NCBI GenBank assembly: GCA_022885665.1
Contig: JAGQDJ010000361.1
Coordinates: forward strand, 62,001-126,000
Direction: 5' to 3'
Length of the DNA stretch: 64,000 nt
From: Triops longicaudatus
Taxonomy: Eukaryota; Arthropoda; Branchiopoda; Notostraca; Triopsidae
The notes beneath the pieces are model-generated. The model saw nothing but the letters and a program-made list of their open reading frames with translations. It had not been told where the DNA came from and ran no database searches. Below are positions 22,701 through 36,370 of the stretch, one piece after another. The translations under genes and the position numbers were made by a program. Each line of letters begins with the position of its first letter. Position 1 is the first letter of the stretch.

Positions 22701-25700
22701 CCTGATGCTGTGTTTTCTGTCCTTTCTTCGTGATTTATATAACATTTTCCCCCACGTAGCTCAGGTAACTGTCGATTTCATAAGAGATGTTGAGCGCTAT
22801 TCAGACCTTTTATTAACAATAAAGTTCTTTTGCACAATGCGGCTGATGCAACCGTGACCTTTTTCCGAAAATGTTTCCTTACAATTTGGAGTGATTTACT
22901 ATTTGTTTTATCAAACTTAAGATTTTTTCAAAATAAAAAGTTATTGTCAATTTATTTATGACTCAAAAATCTATTAATGTTCCAAATTTTTCTTGCAATT
23001 TACATAAGTTTTGATACCGAAATTCAGAGGCTTAAGTAATTGTGCACAATTTCAAGATTCATGCCGATTTCAGGGAAAGAATTCCTTTCGATGACATGTC
23101 AGCGCAGTCCGTTGAAAATAGTGCTTTTTATAAGGTTCAGAATATCACTTTTGGCAGGTTCCTGAAGGAGTCCAAATAGAAAGAACTCTTAGAAGACACA
23201 TTTTTTTTTTTCAAATGATGCAAGGTCCTACCGTTGCTTGGTCAGGGTTACACGCAGTTAGGTCTTGATACAGTGCAGGAACAATGGGTGAGCGCGAAAA
23301 ACCACATGGTTCAATTAGACCTTGGGGAAATTTAGCTACGACACGGTTAAAAGAAATAAAAAAAGGAAAAACTAGGGCTGTTAAGCTCTAGAGGCTGTCA
23401 GAATTTCGACTCGACAATTCTATTTCATTTTTCTCCCCTCAATCTTCCACCCTATCTGCGTAAAGTAAGCTTTCGTGAGTTGCAGTTAGTTTAAATGAAA
23501 GCCCCAGGACGCCCGCCCCTAGCATGCCTGAACAATGGAACGCAATACCTTTGAATGGATTGTCTTTGCGGGCTATTGATAACCGTGTATTAAGGCTATC
23601 TCAAGTGTGGGTAAATTCACTTGAAGTGGATTAAACTTGATTCAACCTGTTGTTTTGTTTTCCCACGTACGGCGACTTCCAACTTCCCGCCTTTCCTTTC
23701 TGCAAGTTCGGTTACTGTGTTGCCTTGGCAGACAATAGTCATAGTTTGACTTGAAATTCTCATTTCCTAATCAAGTTCCGCGGAAATGAACCTTCACACG
23801 GTGCGAATCTTTCTAACTCCTCCTTGGCAGATTTTCGCCTAGAGAAAACTGGCTCCAAATTAGCTACTTAAGCTACAATTCCATTTAGGCCTTAAAACAC
23901 AATCTAAAACAAGAATAAAGAAGCAAACGGGAGAAAACTTAGTCGCTAAAGTCTGCGCGTCAGCTTAATTAGATCATTACCACGACAACGAGCCAAAGTT
24001 TTTTCCCTTTTATTTTTGCCGTGGAAAGCTTGAAGAGGGTATAAGGAAATGTAAAGAAAAAATAGGAAAATTAGGGCTACGTTAGTTAATTGCTGCCCGA
24101 AGCTTCGGACTCCTCCCTGGAGTAGGCGTGCCTTATTAGTTATGGTTTTAACTCTTCTATGGAGAACAATTTTGTTCTTCAAACTTTGTTCTTGTTTCTT
24201 CTTCCTTATTTTATCTATGCATATCTACGTCTTGTTCACGTATTAAATTGTGTATTAAAGAACACAAGGTAAAAAATAGTCATTCGTTTTGTTCAGTTAA
24301 TTTTTAATTATTTGTGTCTCTGAATTGTTGCTAACTTAAGCCGGTGCGCCAAACATACCAGGCAAAACCACGCATATGTTTTCTACCACTACAAATGACT
24401 GAACAAGCAATGTGTAAGACTGATAAAAAACTAACCAAAGTTATAGTGCCAGTTAACGCAGAAATATTCCTAACAATCTCAAAATCATACCATTGTCACT
24501 CATTTCATAAAAAAGCGACCTCAATTTATAGCGACAAAATTGCACCACTGTAAGATTAATTTACCTGGCCACCGCATATGTACCTAACTACCTCCTAACC
24601 AATCAGGATATACATCTCGACTCAGGAATTTTAACACAAACGCCATCTATGAGCTTTCACTATGTTTAATTAGAAAAGGAAGTCTTTTAACTGTCGTACG
24701 GATAACTTAAACAAAGCAGTAAACATTGCTGGAGATAAGAGGAGTGTCGGCGTCTTGTCCCGTGAATCGCGTGTCACCTTGACCATCCTGGTTATCCTGG
24801 GAGCTTGACCCGGATAACCCCAGCAGAATGACGCTTGAAACCGGGGAAAATGGTCCAAGACGCGCCGGCTGCCATTGCGCAAGTCTGGGGCTGGAGATGC
24901 GAGACTCGTAGGCATCTTGTACGCCGTGGTGGCTGCAGTTGACTGTCATCCACTGAGCGGCAAACTTGGTCACTGTATTACCTTGGGTAGTGACACTTGA
25001 GCGTTTCAGATTTTCTTCTCCAAAACGTGTCGGAAGAGGTTGTAAAGTTTCGCTAGGTTTGCAAGTTTCATTCGCAAGACAGTGTTCCAACGAAGAATGA
25101 CTGCCCGCCCCAGGGACGTGTGGTGCTTTTACGAGCTAGCAGAGTTTGTGACATCGTCAATCACGTGTTCACTTTGCTAAAAGCCAATGGGTAGTGGATG
25201 GACGTACGTACATTCTCCTTGGTCGAGGTTGGTCGCATTGCCTCAAGACGCTTTACCTTCCGGCGTAGAACTTCGCCTCCTTGGGCGCAGCGAAGATACA
25301 GTGAAACCGAGTTACCGGTCTTTTATGCCCGTCGCAGTAACGTTTACCGGGGAAACGGCAGAGTATAGCGAAGAAATAGACGGCAGTTTAAGCAAAGCCT
25401 GGCTATGTCCTTTCAAGCTCGCTGTCAAGCTATAGCCCGAAATCCCAGTCACGAGATTTGCAATTGATGAGATTGTCTCGGCTCATAACGAACAAGTGGA
25501 CCGCACCAAGCGGACAGTCGCTTCAAGGCGATAAGACACACCGACCTCTGCCAAGCTTGGCCAAAGTTGATTTTCCGACGAAATGACTTGTGAATCTTGA
25601 AACCACGTGGCTCGTTTGACTCGGCTAGAATGTAAGCTTTGTGAACTTATTGGATAATTGCCCTTTAAAAGTTTCCTTCCATTTCGGCACTTAGTGCAAT

Positions 25701-26084
25701 CGAGTGGAATCAAAACAGAATCAATCAAATCGTGTTTCATAACACTTGGAGTCATTCTCGGATAAAGTTTGAACCATTACGGAGCGCATGTTCTAACTTG
25801 GTTTTTATATTAACGTGTGTTGACGTATAGAGTTGTGGTTCATTTGTCACACTCGGAGGAAAAGGTAATTCTTTGGACGAAAAGGAAGTGTAAGGAGAGT
25901 TTGTTACCCAACTCCGAGTTAATGAAGTGTTGGAAAGCCGGTCCTGGCGACAGAAAATTGCGTCGGGGCAAGAAGTGCCAATAGGACGTCGTCTTCAGTA
26001 CAGCGAAAATTGTGTGCTCCGTTGACTGAGCAAATGGCGCGGATTTGGAGTGACAGAAAGAAGACAAACCTTCAATTCTGCTAG
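16741..26084. other. Gene-poor region, nothing firm
   Basis: No recognisable coding sequence. A weak exon-like block lies at 17460-17552 (acceptor GCTTTTCAG, open frame, donor ACTC|GTAAGA) without family match. Longer frames at 22190-22513, 25187-25435 and 24707-25090 show no domain. A+T-rich stretches lie at about 20540-20650 and 22910-22990. Confidence 0.4.
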
Positions 26085-26173
26085 CTTTTACGAGTATGTG
26101 CGACTGAAGTGGAAAACCACAAACACCGAGATCCTCTACAAATGGCCAGGCAGTTTTGACAACTTTGATCCTC
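26085..26173 (+). other. Isolated exon-like block with open frame
   Basis: The 89-nt block follows an acceptor (AATTCTGCTAG) and ends at a strong donor (CCTC|GTAAGT). The open frame reads FYEYVRLKWKTTNTEILY then KWPGSFDNFDP, a composition typical of coding sequence. Its starting phase (one base completing a codon) fits the ending phase of the block at 13253-13358. No family is recognised. Confidence 0.3.
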
Positions 26174-29100
26174 GTAAGTACATTTTTTAAGCTTGTTCAC
26201 ATATTATGCTCTCTGATCCCAGTACCCCTAGTTGGTCTCTTCTCTCCGAAGAGAAAAGCCTAGTGCTTGACGGCACTGGCACGAAATTACGTCGTCTGAG
26301 AGCCTGGGCTATGCAGATTTGGCCTTTTTCCTTCTCACTGTGGAAAAGAACGTTTTAAGAGCCGGCACTAGGGACATCTGGGGCCCTGCCATGTTGCAAA
26401 AACACCCAAATCAGCACTCTAACTGGTTCTTTTCGCAGTTGGCCTTCTGCGCTGTTATCAAGCAAACCATTTTGCAAGGAATACACAATAAAACGATCCG
26501 ACACAACACAAAGTGTTCGAATACAGGTCTGAAGGTCGAGAACTTTCGTGCTGCATTGGGTTACTTGCGGCCATAAACGTCAGCCCTTCAGTGAAGGCAG
26601 CCGCCAAGGGAAATATTCTAAGGGGGAAAGGAGATGGAAAAGTTTCATGGGAGCTCATAGCTCCTCCCATCGCTTTAGGCTAAGCAGAAATAGGGGTTGT
26701 AACAACGTACGGAAATTGTCCTTGCGACCATTTTTTGTGCGTTTTTTTGTGGACAAGTACCCCAAAATTGTTAATTTGATGTACGGTATTGGCTTCCAGC
26801 TTTGTGTGACTCCTATTAAATTGGAAATGCTGCAGGGCAGTAAGGCATGACCTTAAAGATTGCACATAAATGGTGCGACATAAAAGCTGGAATTATATAG
26901 ACTTAGGGGGAGGCTTTGCTACCAAAGTCCCCTCTGTTTTGGCGATTTGTTGTCTAACAAAGTGCGCGGAGTGGAAAAGATCGCTCGGTTCACTCTTTGC
27001 CCTTCCCTTCGCACCCAAGACCATCTAGGAAAACATTGGCAACAATGGCCCCCGGGGCCTGAAGCAATATGGCCCGGTGAAGGACTTTCATCCTTCTGAA
27101 GAACGTGCAACAGTTATGTTGACGCTGGCTCGTGTTTGTATAGAATTGAGCGACTACCCTTTTCGATTCTTTTTTAGAAATACGATAGCGAAATACAGTG
27201 GTTTAGTTGTACGTTTCAATGCGGGTGTAAACGTGGGAAATTCGGGGTCGGAGTCAGTACGTCACGAGTGCATAGCTAGTGTTACTAATTTCACCAAGGA
27301 ACAGTTCATTACGAAGCTTTAAGCGCTCTGAAGTCCACGTGTCATGCAAAACACACAACAGGAATTTCGAAACGCGCTAGGGCGGTAGCAGATTAACGCG
27401 GAAGCGTGTGTTCTTGTTTAATTGGCTGAAATGGTACATGGAAATTTTGTAACCCTATATTCGCTAACTTATTGTTGTATTGAAATTGAAACGTACTGTG
27501 TCGTTACACATTTTCGCCGAAGTTCATTGTCAATCTTAAAATGACTCATTGTTAAGCGTTACAACACCTACTTAGTTAAGCGAATGAAACAAACCTGAAT
27601 TGGAGACGAGTAAATCAACTCCTTATCGGCTTCTATACGGTCTTATAAGGCTATTTTTAAATGAGACTTAAGTATGATAGTTCTCAAGCTAAACGAATTT
27701 TCAAAGTGTCTTACGCAAATGGCGAAATAAAGAAAGACGTCTTTTCACATTAACATATTGCTACAACCCGTTATTCATTTGCGCTATAAGTGTAAGTTTT
27801 AATGAACATTTTTCAACTCTGTCATGCACTTTACTTGGAAAGTAGATCTGTCAGTTCGCTTAGGGCTTACCACACGGCCATTTTGTCCCTCCCTGCCCCA
27901 AGTCCAAACTGGTCCTTCTCGCTGACAATTTGTACACTTGGAAGAGCCTCTAATATTTTCGGTCATTTAGCCTTACTTTTCGTTTCCTCGAATCTCAGAA
28001 CATCACATTCTATAGCCAAAATATCAGAGTATCCGAAAGTCATGGATTTTTCACGCTTTAGTTTTGTCTGCACGTAGGATAAAAATGTAAACCAGAACTG
28101 TCCAAATTGTCCCACCACTAATAATTTGGCTTAGTACTTGTTCAAGCTTGTGGATCTCGTTCGCAATAACCGATAATTCGTCATAGCAAGCTTTCACTTT
28201 ATTGCCCTTACGAATCAGCTTCGCGTTTCCATTTATTCGTGTCAGTAATAACGTGATGCACATGGCCGAAAAAGAATCTATTTCTTCTCCACTGTGGGCC
28301 GCAGGAAAACACTCGAAAAGTCTGAAAGAGGTTCGTGGCTCCAAAAAGTTTTGGAGACCACTGCTCTGTACAGTATGTGCACTTGCCTGCACTGCTCTTG
28401 GCATTGTCCTTTGAGGGCGTGGAAACCCAATTCGTTCGCCGAGTTCGTTGCAAATTTCGGAAGCTTTTTTTTTGCAATAGACAATCCCAAAAAAATAAAT
28501 AAAAAAAAAGATCGGCAGCTGCTGTTTAATTCTTTTTGAATACTTGCAAGGTTTTTGCAGTTCAGTTGGGTGTTTTCAGATTCCAGCAGTGAAGTCTCTT
28601 GTAATCCCTGAAGAGAAGGTCTTGGCCTTAAATGTGCCACATTCTGATCACCTTTTGCATATTCTGTTTGCGTTTTTCAGTTCGTGCTTAGTTTGTCTTG
28701 AAACATTTGAATACGTAATCCGCAGCATTTTTGTAAATTCACAACATTTTTTTTTGTATTTATGTATTTATTAATGCCTTTTTTACATTATTTTTTGTTG
28801 TTTTCGAGGCTATGACAGTATCGCTAAAGGGTTGAACAACAGCTTCAGGATTTGAAAGATGAATACCACTGACGTAAACAAACTTGTTGGAAGAGTCTAA
28901 TGGCTTATTTATGACAATGGGAAAGTTTGTTTTTCGCATTTGCTGCTGTAGTCCTGCGATTTTGGGCGAAACTTTGGCGATTGAAATTTGTGAGGAAGTT
29001 TCTTGTGTTGGCACATTAGTCGTTCACATTTTGTTCTGCGCAATAATGCACGTGTTTTAGTTAAAAGGAGCTTGGGACCGACCGGTGTTGCCCGTTTGGT

Positions 29101-32100
29101 ATATGAGAAAATTTTGCAGAAATGGAGCGTTACAGCCAAGAAGAACACTTTCGAGAAAATGAGGCAAAATAAAACAACGCGAAATTAGAAGTGTCAAAGT
29201 ATCGTGGCCGGGAGCAGGCAACAAGAGAACATGACACAAAGGTTGGTGGGCGATAACATTTCGGAGTTTATTGCCTGTCGCGAACGCTAGTTAAGGTCAC
29301 TTGGGTAAACCAAGCACGAATGACAGGTACGGAATTCATGCATGCCAAACCAACTTGGCTAAAGGTTTCGCGAGAGACTTTTGTAGAACCTCTAAATCGC
29401 CTGTCAAGTGTATACCAAAACACAATGTGCAAAGCACTTAAAGCGCACTACATGCATATTTTCACACGTAACGAATTTTGTAATTCCCTTGTCGTACTGA
29501 AATTACGCAGGGAAAGAGTTATAGGAAAAAATATAAAACACCTGTAGTTTCTTACAAAACTGGATGATTAATAATTGAGGAATAGATTCGTAGAAATTCA
29601 TCGTTTCCGAGCATATTGCTTACGTGAGCAAGAACACTTCAGTTTTATGCGTTACAGCGGGCCCATATCGTGCAACTCCCCAGAGATAATTGATACCTAT
29701 CATCCTTTCGTATCGTTTTTCTATTGAGTTGCAGGGTTTACTGCTGATTTCATTTCGCACAAGGTCTCTTACAGAAATTAAAAAATAGACGTTCGTAACT
29801 GGTGTATACGGTACGGAGTTTATGAAGCATGAGAGAATTTTACCCCTTTAAAATTTTTAAAATGTTTTGAATTTTACCCCAAGAAAATAAGCATTGAAGA
29901 GCGTCTATTGCAGTGATAATCAATACAGCAATGGTACAAATTTATTAGTTTATTAGTATATTCCCTGCCCTTATGAGTCAATAATATGGGAATTTCTCGT
30001 TATCCTTTAAACTAAAATGGCTCGACATTTTCTTCAAAGTTTTCAACCCGTAAAGTTAAGCATGAAAATGTCTAGGGAGTGACATTTGGAAAATTTGAAA
30101 AAAGGCATTTAAAAATTTACAGCGATTCGACAAACGCTTGCAACTTTTGGTAGAAGAGGAAAACCTACGGATTCTTACTGTAACTCCTTTAGGGTTTAAG
30201 AAAAAGAATTTTCTGTGAAATAATAATTTCAGTTCATCTAAGCGTTCTGAAACCACTTACGTCGACGTTTTCAAAATGTTAGCAGTCCTTTTCCACATAA
30301 CATAGCACTTTCCTTTCTAAACACTTTTACCAAACATCAGGAATATTAAATGGTCAGAAATAGTCGATAATGTGCCCGTTAGATGGCACAGTTTGACTTC
30401 AAACAGACCAACAACAACATTCTATGCACTACTTTCCCAAATACAACCATTACCATATTTACTACGACTCTTTCGTTTGCATAGAGTGAAAGGTATAAAT
30501 AGGATTTTCTTTCTCTGCTTGTAGCTAATTACGCCCCGTGGACGAGTTCTGAGCTTCCAAGTAGGCTTATCTAAGGAAATTTCTAAGACTTTTCATATCG
30601 CACTAATTCGTCTGTGGTGACCCCTGCAATCAATTTGCGAAGTAAATGGTATAAGCAGCAGTGCGACAGTGTGCCATCTCTGGGCGCTTTAATTTTATAA
30701 AGCGGTAAACAGTGGCCTTAAGGAAGCTTTACATAATGGCATAAACCATTACCTTATGCTTGTCTTGCGTCAGAATACGTCAACCTGTCGAGTTACGAAG
30801 CAAATGTAATTAGAGAAAGTTAAGTTCCACGGGATACCTGTCTCAAGCAATTTACTGAGCAAAGAGTTTGGACGGTTATGAAATTCTGTTCTGGGACACT
30901 GTTCAGAAAATTACCCTAAAACAACCAGGGAAATAAAAAGTGATAATACTGCAATGGACAATAATCTGTGTTGATTTTCTCTGTTATTTACGCAACTCGT
31001 TTTCCTCAAATTTGTAATTACTTTTTCTTTAGATAATGATATCTAAGGAAAATATGAAATTTGGAACGATTTGTTGATTTATTTTGCTGTTAAAAGGAAT
31101 TACTTAAAAACTTCGGGATTCAATTTTTTTAAAATTTCTCCTGCATGACATATTTTGTATATATAAAATGCGGAGAACATGTTAAGCGGATTGTCAGCAA
31201 TTATATTACTTGAAGGCGGATTCGATATTAAAATGAATGTTCGCAGTACAACTTTATAAACCTCCACCGCCGAATTCGCTTGTGTGGCATTTGAGTATAC
31301 TTAAGCCTTCAAAACGCTTACATAAAACAATAGAAAGAAATAGGCAGAAATCGGTAAGCAGATGATTCTTCCAAGCATAGAACCAGCATTGTTCCCTACT
31401 GCAACTAACTTGGTTTACTAAAATTGCATTCAAAACTGTCTTGTCACCTTGATAAATCTCTTAAGAAAGTTATATTGACGAAGTTACATTTCATCATCAG
31501 CTGCTCAACTCTTTCTGTTATGCTGTACCTCCATTTCCGCTTTTTGCTCAATCAGTAGTCCCAAGAGAAACCGTCATAGCTTCTAGCTACGTTCTTGTTA
31601 TCTTCTCATGTCACTCCAATGCGTTTTGAGTGTAAACAGGCCTTAAGACTGTAGTCTCGTTAATCTGAAAGAAGCTCCGTTACTTCGCTGGGTTGGTACA
31701 GTTTGGTAACCATCGGCTAACGCAATTATGAAACATAACCCTCGCATATCGTCTCGTGCGTGGGTGTCTGGGAAGTGGCACGGTAAAATGCTGGTTTGTG
31801 TAGCGGCCATCTGGCTATGAAAGATGGCTCCGAACTTGACTTGTTTCAACCCCTGGAAGAAGCTTTTTCGCTTGTTGGCTATGCATATCTTGGCTATCTA
31901 CCAACGTCCAAGTCTATAAGCCCTCAGGCATGTTCAACCGTGTTGACCCTGTGGAGGACTTATAAAACCACTACAGAATAGTAAGTAGCCATAAACATAT
32001 GACCGAGTCGAAAAAAGAAATGAGGAGAGAAAAATCTTGAAGAAACCAAAAAAATGGAATCCTGAGTAATGTAGGTTCTTTGCCTGGTGTTTATGCTTGG

Positions 32101-35100
32101 GCTTGGGAAGTAATGTGAAGCAGAACGTTTCTTAAAGCATCGCGAGCGCGGGCAAGAAATGGAAGGCAGGCGAGGGTAAGAGATTGGCGATTGGACTTGG
32201 CTCTATGGAGGTGGAAAGAATGGAGCCAAAGAAGAGGAAGAAGCTGGGTTACAGACTAAAAGCTACAGTCAAGGCCTCATTAGGCAAACCTGGCACGAAT
32301 GGTCGATAAAAGTTAAGTTTGGTCATGCATGCAATAGTACTTTTTGATGAGGTTCGAACGATGTAATGAGGGACGACTTTGTCTCTGGTGGTCGAAGTTA
32401 ACTTGTGCAAAAAAAAAAAAAAAAAAGAAATGGTAGAGGAAGAGGGTGGGAAAAGCAAGAGGCAATAGAAGGAGGGATGTGTTGATCAAGAAAAGTGCAG
32501 GATCACAGTTATAGGTTAGCAAAGGATCGATAAAGAAAACCCTTTTCTTCCCGTTTTCAAGCCCCCTCGTGACCGCCAGCATGAAGATTAATATGCCATC
32601 ACCTCGTCGTAAATGCATGCTTGGGAGGTCGCCAGGCCAGCCGCCTAAACCAAATTTGGCAAATTTTGTTAGCTTAACCTTTGGCCTGCCACACCGATTG
32701 TAGACAATCCGAAAGATGGTCCCATTGTTGGACGTCTTTTAGTCGAGACAATTGAACGAATAGAGACTATTGTGTTGAGAAAGCGCTACTATTGTGGAGA
32801 TGTAGATGTCAAGCACATTGACATGGAATTTCACGGATTTCACGGATTATCATGTTAAGTTTGCTTCATAACTTATATTTTGATAAATCAAGCTGTCTTT
32901 TGGGTGTTAAGATATCGTACAATCGTTTTATCCGCTGAAAGTTGAGAGACGGGACAATTTGGACAGTTTTCAAGAATTTTATATTTCATTTTATGTGCAA
33001 AGAAAATCTGGATGTGAAAAGATGCTTACTTCATGAAGTAGTGTTTTCGCTATTAAACTTGCTAATCCAAGTTTCAAGAAAACGATAAATAAAGCTAAAT
33101 AACCGTATAAACTAGAGGCACTACCGAGTGTACAAATTGTCTAGCGGAGGGGCCACCTTGGATTTCGTTCAGGACCAAGTATGTGTGTGTTTTGCCGTAA
33201 GAAAACTCACATGTAAGTTTTAAGCATAGACTGAGGATACGTTTTCTACCATTTGGAATAAAATGTTTCCAAGGACGGTTTCAAGAAATTCGGATAAAGT
33301 GACAAATCAAGCTTTGCGTGGCGAGAAGGTGTTTCTTTGAGCCGAATTACTTGGATAAGAATCCTTTCCAGCAATATATGTAAAACGAGCGCATAAATAC
33401 TGGAACTTCGATTAAATATTCTCAGGAAGGGTGTCTAAAATTTATATTTAACGCAGTCTGAAAGGAAATGTGTAGCTTTAGGCTCATTAGCAACACCGAA
33501 AATTACTCAAGAGATTTCCGGGATGGGGTTGCTTGTTGAACAAGACTTAAATAGTGCAAAGGCGGAAACTGATAATGCATAAAAATGGCAGGCCTGGAAA
33601 AAAATGCAAAGTAACATGCGATGTATCCTAAATCCTTTGGGAAGTGGATTCGAAGAGATTTTATGTCGAGCTCGAAGGACTTTAAAGGATTCGTAGACGG
33701 GAAACTAAATGCACCTTTGAGTGTCAGTCCAGAATTCCTCGGTTGCGGAAGTAGTGAAGCTCATGCCTTCCAACCACATTCTAAAGAGCGTCTTAGATCG
33801 AGTCGATAGTTTTAACGAAATCAGTGTACTTTTTCTGTCTTGCTAGTTCATAGTCTATCCCATTCATCGGCAGCAAATGTCAAACTTTGAGGCTTTAATG
33901 TATTCAGTTTTTGAGTTACATCTTGCTGAGGTATCTCGAGCCAATGGCACCGACCGACAAGTGCACACACGTGGGCAGAACTTGCACGACTTTGCCAAAA
34001 TCCTCTTTGGTACTTTGTAACTTTTGAAGCACACGTGGTTGGACAACCTGCTGCCAAAGCTTGGAATATCTATGTTTCGTAGCTAAAGTAATATCTTAAG
34101 AGTACTTCTACACGTTCTGTATTTCCTGTTACATTTTGTGTACCATTTTCCTTAATCTTGTTGAACACTTCAGTATCACGTGTGTCATAAAAACGTAGCA
34201 TGCGGAGATTCCTATTTGTAGCTTCCGTTGCCTGATTTAAATTTTAATTCCTGGAAAATCATGGAGATATCAAAGCGACAGAAACTGCGCAAAGGTTGAC
34301 AGAAACGGACGATGTCCCTAATTTGAAAGCAAATTATCCTTTTTTTCAGTAGCTATGAAAGATTCAAGTTCCCAAGTTGAAGCTCGTCAAGTAAGCTGAG
34401 CTTAAGCACTAGAGTTGGCGGAAATGAATTACACTTCCGTAATATTTATGGGCTTGTTTCATTGTTGACGCAGGACGCGGCCTGCAGTAAATTTCGTGTT
34501 GCCCTTACACGCTCCCCAAACCTCCTTCTGGACCCATAAATATGGATATTTCAAGTTTGCGAAATTGCTCCCGTTAGCTGTTAGCTTAATTAGGACGAGC
34601 TCGAAGGAACTGCGGACCTTAGCATGATGAACAGGAATTACGTGAATTGACCCAATTTTTAGTGTAGAAAACGACGCTTGGGAATTACAACAGTACGTAA
34701 TGAGCTGGGCTAAATGGATCGTCATGTTGTCTTCCCGGACTAGCGAAACATTTGCTTAGTCTTAGCACGGGCAAAAAAAGCAAGTGGCAGACGTTCACTT
34801 GGGGCGCCAAAAGAGGTCTCTGCGCGGGAAGTGAGCCAACGGTTTTATGATGTCGCAGTGTTGGTAGCGTCGCCGTCGTTGGCCTCAGTTTTAGAGTTGA
34901 TTGGATTGACGGTCATTTTTCTTGTCCGCGGAGTGTCTCAACGTATTCCTGTGAAACTGTTGATAAAGCTCCTACCATCCGGTTAATAGGAAGTCATAAA
35001 AACTTGTGACGGATTTTTGGGACCATCGGGGGCGAAAATGGTGCTTGTTGCCAGTTTCAAAAGTTCTAAATTCAGGTGACTTTATGGCCTTCCTTTTTTA

Positions 35101-36179
35101 ACCTCTTTAGAGTAGGTATTTCGGAGAAGAACAACTTGATATGTTGCAACATAAATTTGTAGAACCCGAGTTACTTACTATCAGCGATAGTCAGCAATGT
35201 AAAACATTTAAAAGCATTTCCTCATTCAATGGAGCAGGAGCAGTACTTTGCAATTACGATTATAAATTGTGAATCAGTGTAACGAAAAACTGACTATTTC
35301 CTGTACTGTTGAGAGCCTTACATGGTCTACGTTGGAGATATTTCACTGTCGACTGACTTTGCCTGCTGTTATGGTAACCGTCCTCTGACCCGGGCTCACT
35401 TTAACCGCCTAAAACGTATGCAATTTCTCACCGAATCAGTCCTCTCTGGCTCGTGAAAAAACGCAGTTATTTTTTTTTAATCTTTAGAATTATTCCGGAA
35501 TGTAATTAAATTTTACTGATTTTTTACGTAACGCATGCACACTTTAATTCTTATAAGGCCTCGGATATTCAGCTTTGATTTAAAAAATAAATAAAAGGAC
35601 ACCGTAAAGAAGTTAAGTAGCGTTAATTCAGTACTGTCAGAGAAATATTTAGTTGCTTTAGGCTAGACTCCGAACATCAATGTGAAGCTTGTGCTGTGTA
35701 CGTCCACATGAATACTTGACTGTCGGTAGCAAATCCTTTCTGTGATACTAAGCTGTTAATACCTGCTTGGAAATTCATGGTAAGAAACTAGAAGGTCGAT
35801 ATAAAAGACCGGAAGAGAAATACGTAGGAGATCACTGACGCCCACAAGCCACAATTATGGAGAGCTAATTAGCAATTAATAGAACAATTGAGAATTAAGC
35901 TGACCACATAATAGCGTAATATTATCTGTAATAAGTCGAAATTCATACAGTAAGAGATGAATAAAGCAAGTAAGAAACACATGTGTATATTAACGTTATG
36001 GCAGTAATCCTAAGTTTACCCTGTCTCGATTTACGCTAAATCACTTTCATGCGGTTGTGAGATTGTTAAATTTAACAATTACAGAACTCTGCAATGCAGG
36101 TTTGTATAAATGGCGTAAATCCCTATCGTATTGGAAATTTAAAGTTGCAATGTTTTATGCATTTTTAATATTCTTACAC
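26174..36179. other. Gene-poor region with an oligo(A) tract
   Basis: No recognisable genes. An 18-nt A tract lies at 32409-32426. Several overlapping frames around 28200-28640 and 36839-37149 occur on both strands and have no domain. Remaining sequence is mixed unique-looking DNA. Confidence 0.4.
32409..32426 (+). repeat. Oligo(A) tract
   Basis: Eighteen consecutive A. It could be the tail of an old retroposed sequence on + or simply a homopolymer; no parent gene is recognised upstream. Confidence 0.8.
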
Positions 36180-36230
36180 AGTTGAGTTCGTTGTAACCAA
36201 CCCTTTTATAACGGATGGTAGTGTATGATT
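36180..36230 (+). mobile_element. Possible pogo/Tigger-type terminal repeat remnant
   Basis: Starts CAGTTGAGTTCGTTGTAACC and continues with CCCTTTTATAACGG. This style (CAGT start, repeated GTTATAAC/GTTGTAAC words) resembles terminal repeats of pogo/Tigger DNA transposons. A related motif set lies at about 63455-63490. No transposase is seen and the opposite end was not located. Confidence 0.25.
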
Positions 36231-36299
36231 TGTAACATCCCGTAAAAATGGTAAAAATGCGTGTAGTGTAACGAATACACTAGAAAGTTTTTCTAATGT

Positions 36300-36370
36300 A
36301 TTTTAATAGTATTTTAAATAATAATAAATAATGTAATAATAAATAATATAATAATAAATAATATAATGAT
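36300..36370. repeat. A+T-rich AATAAT/AATAATATAAT repeat
   Basis: Degenerate tandem of AATAATAAATAATATAATAAT words. Low-complexity sequence. Confidence 0.75.
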
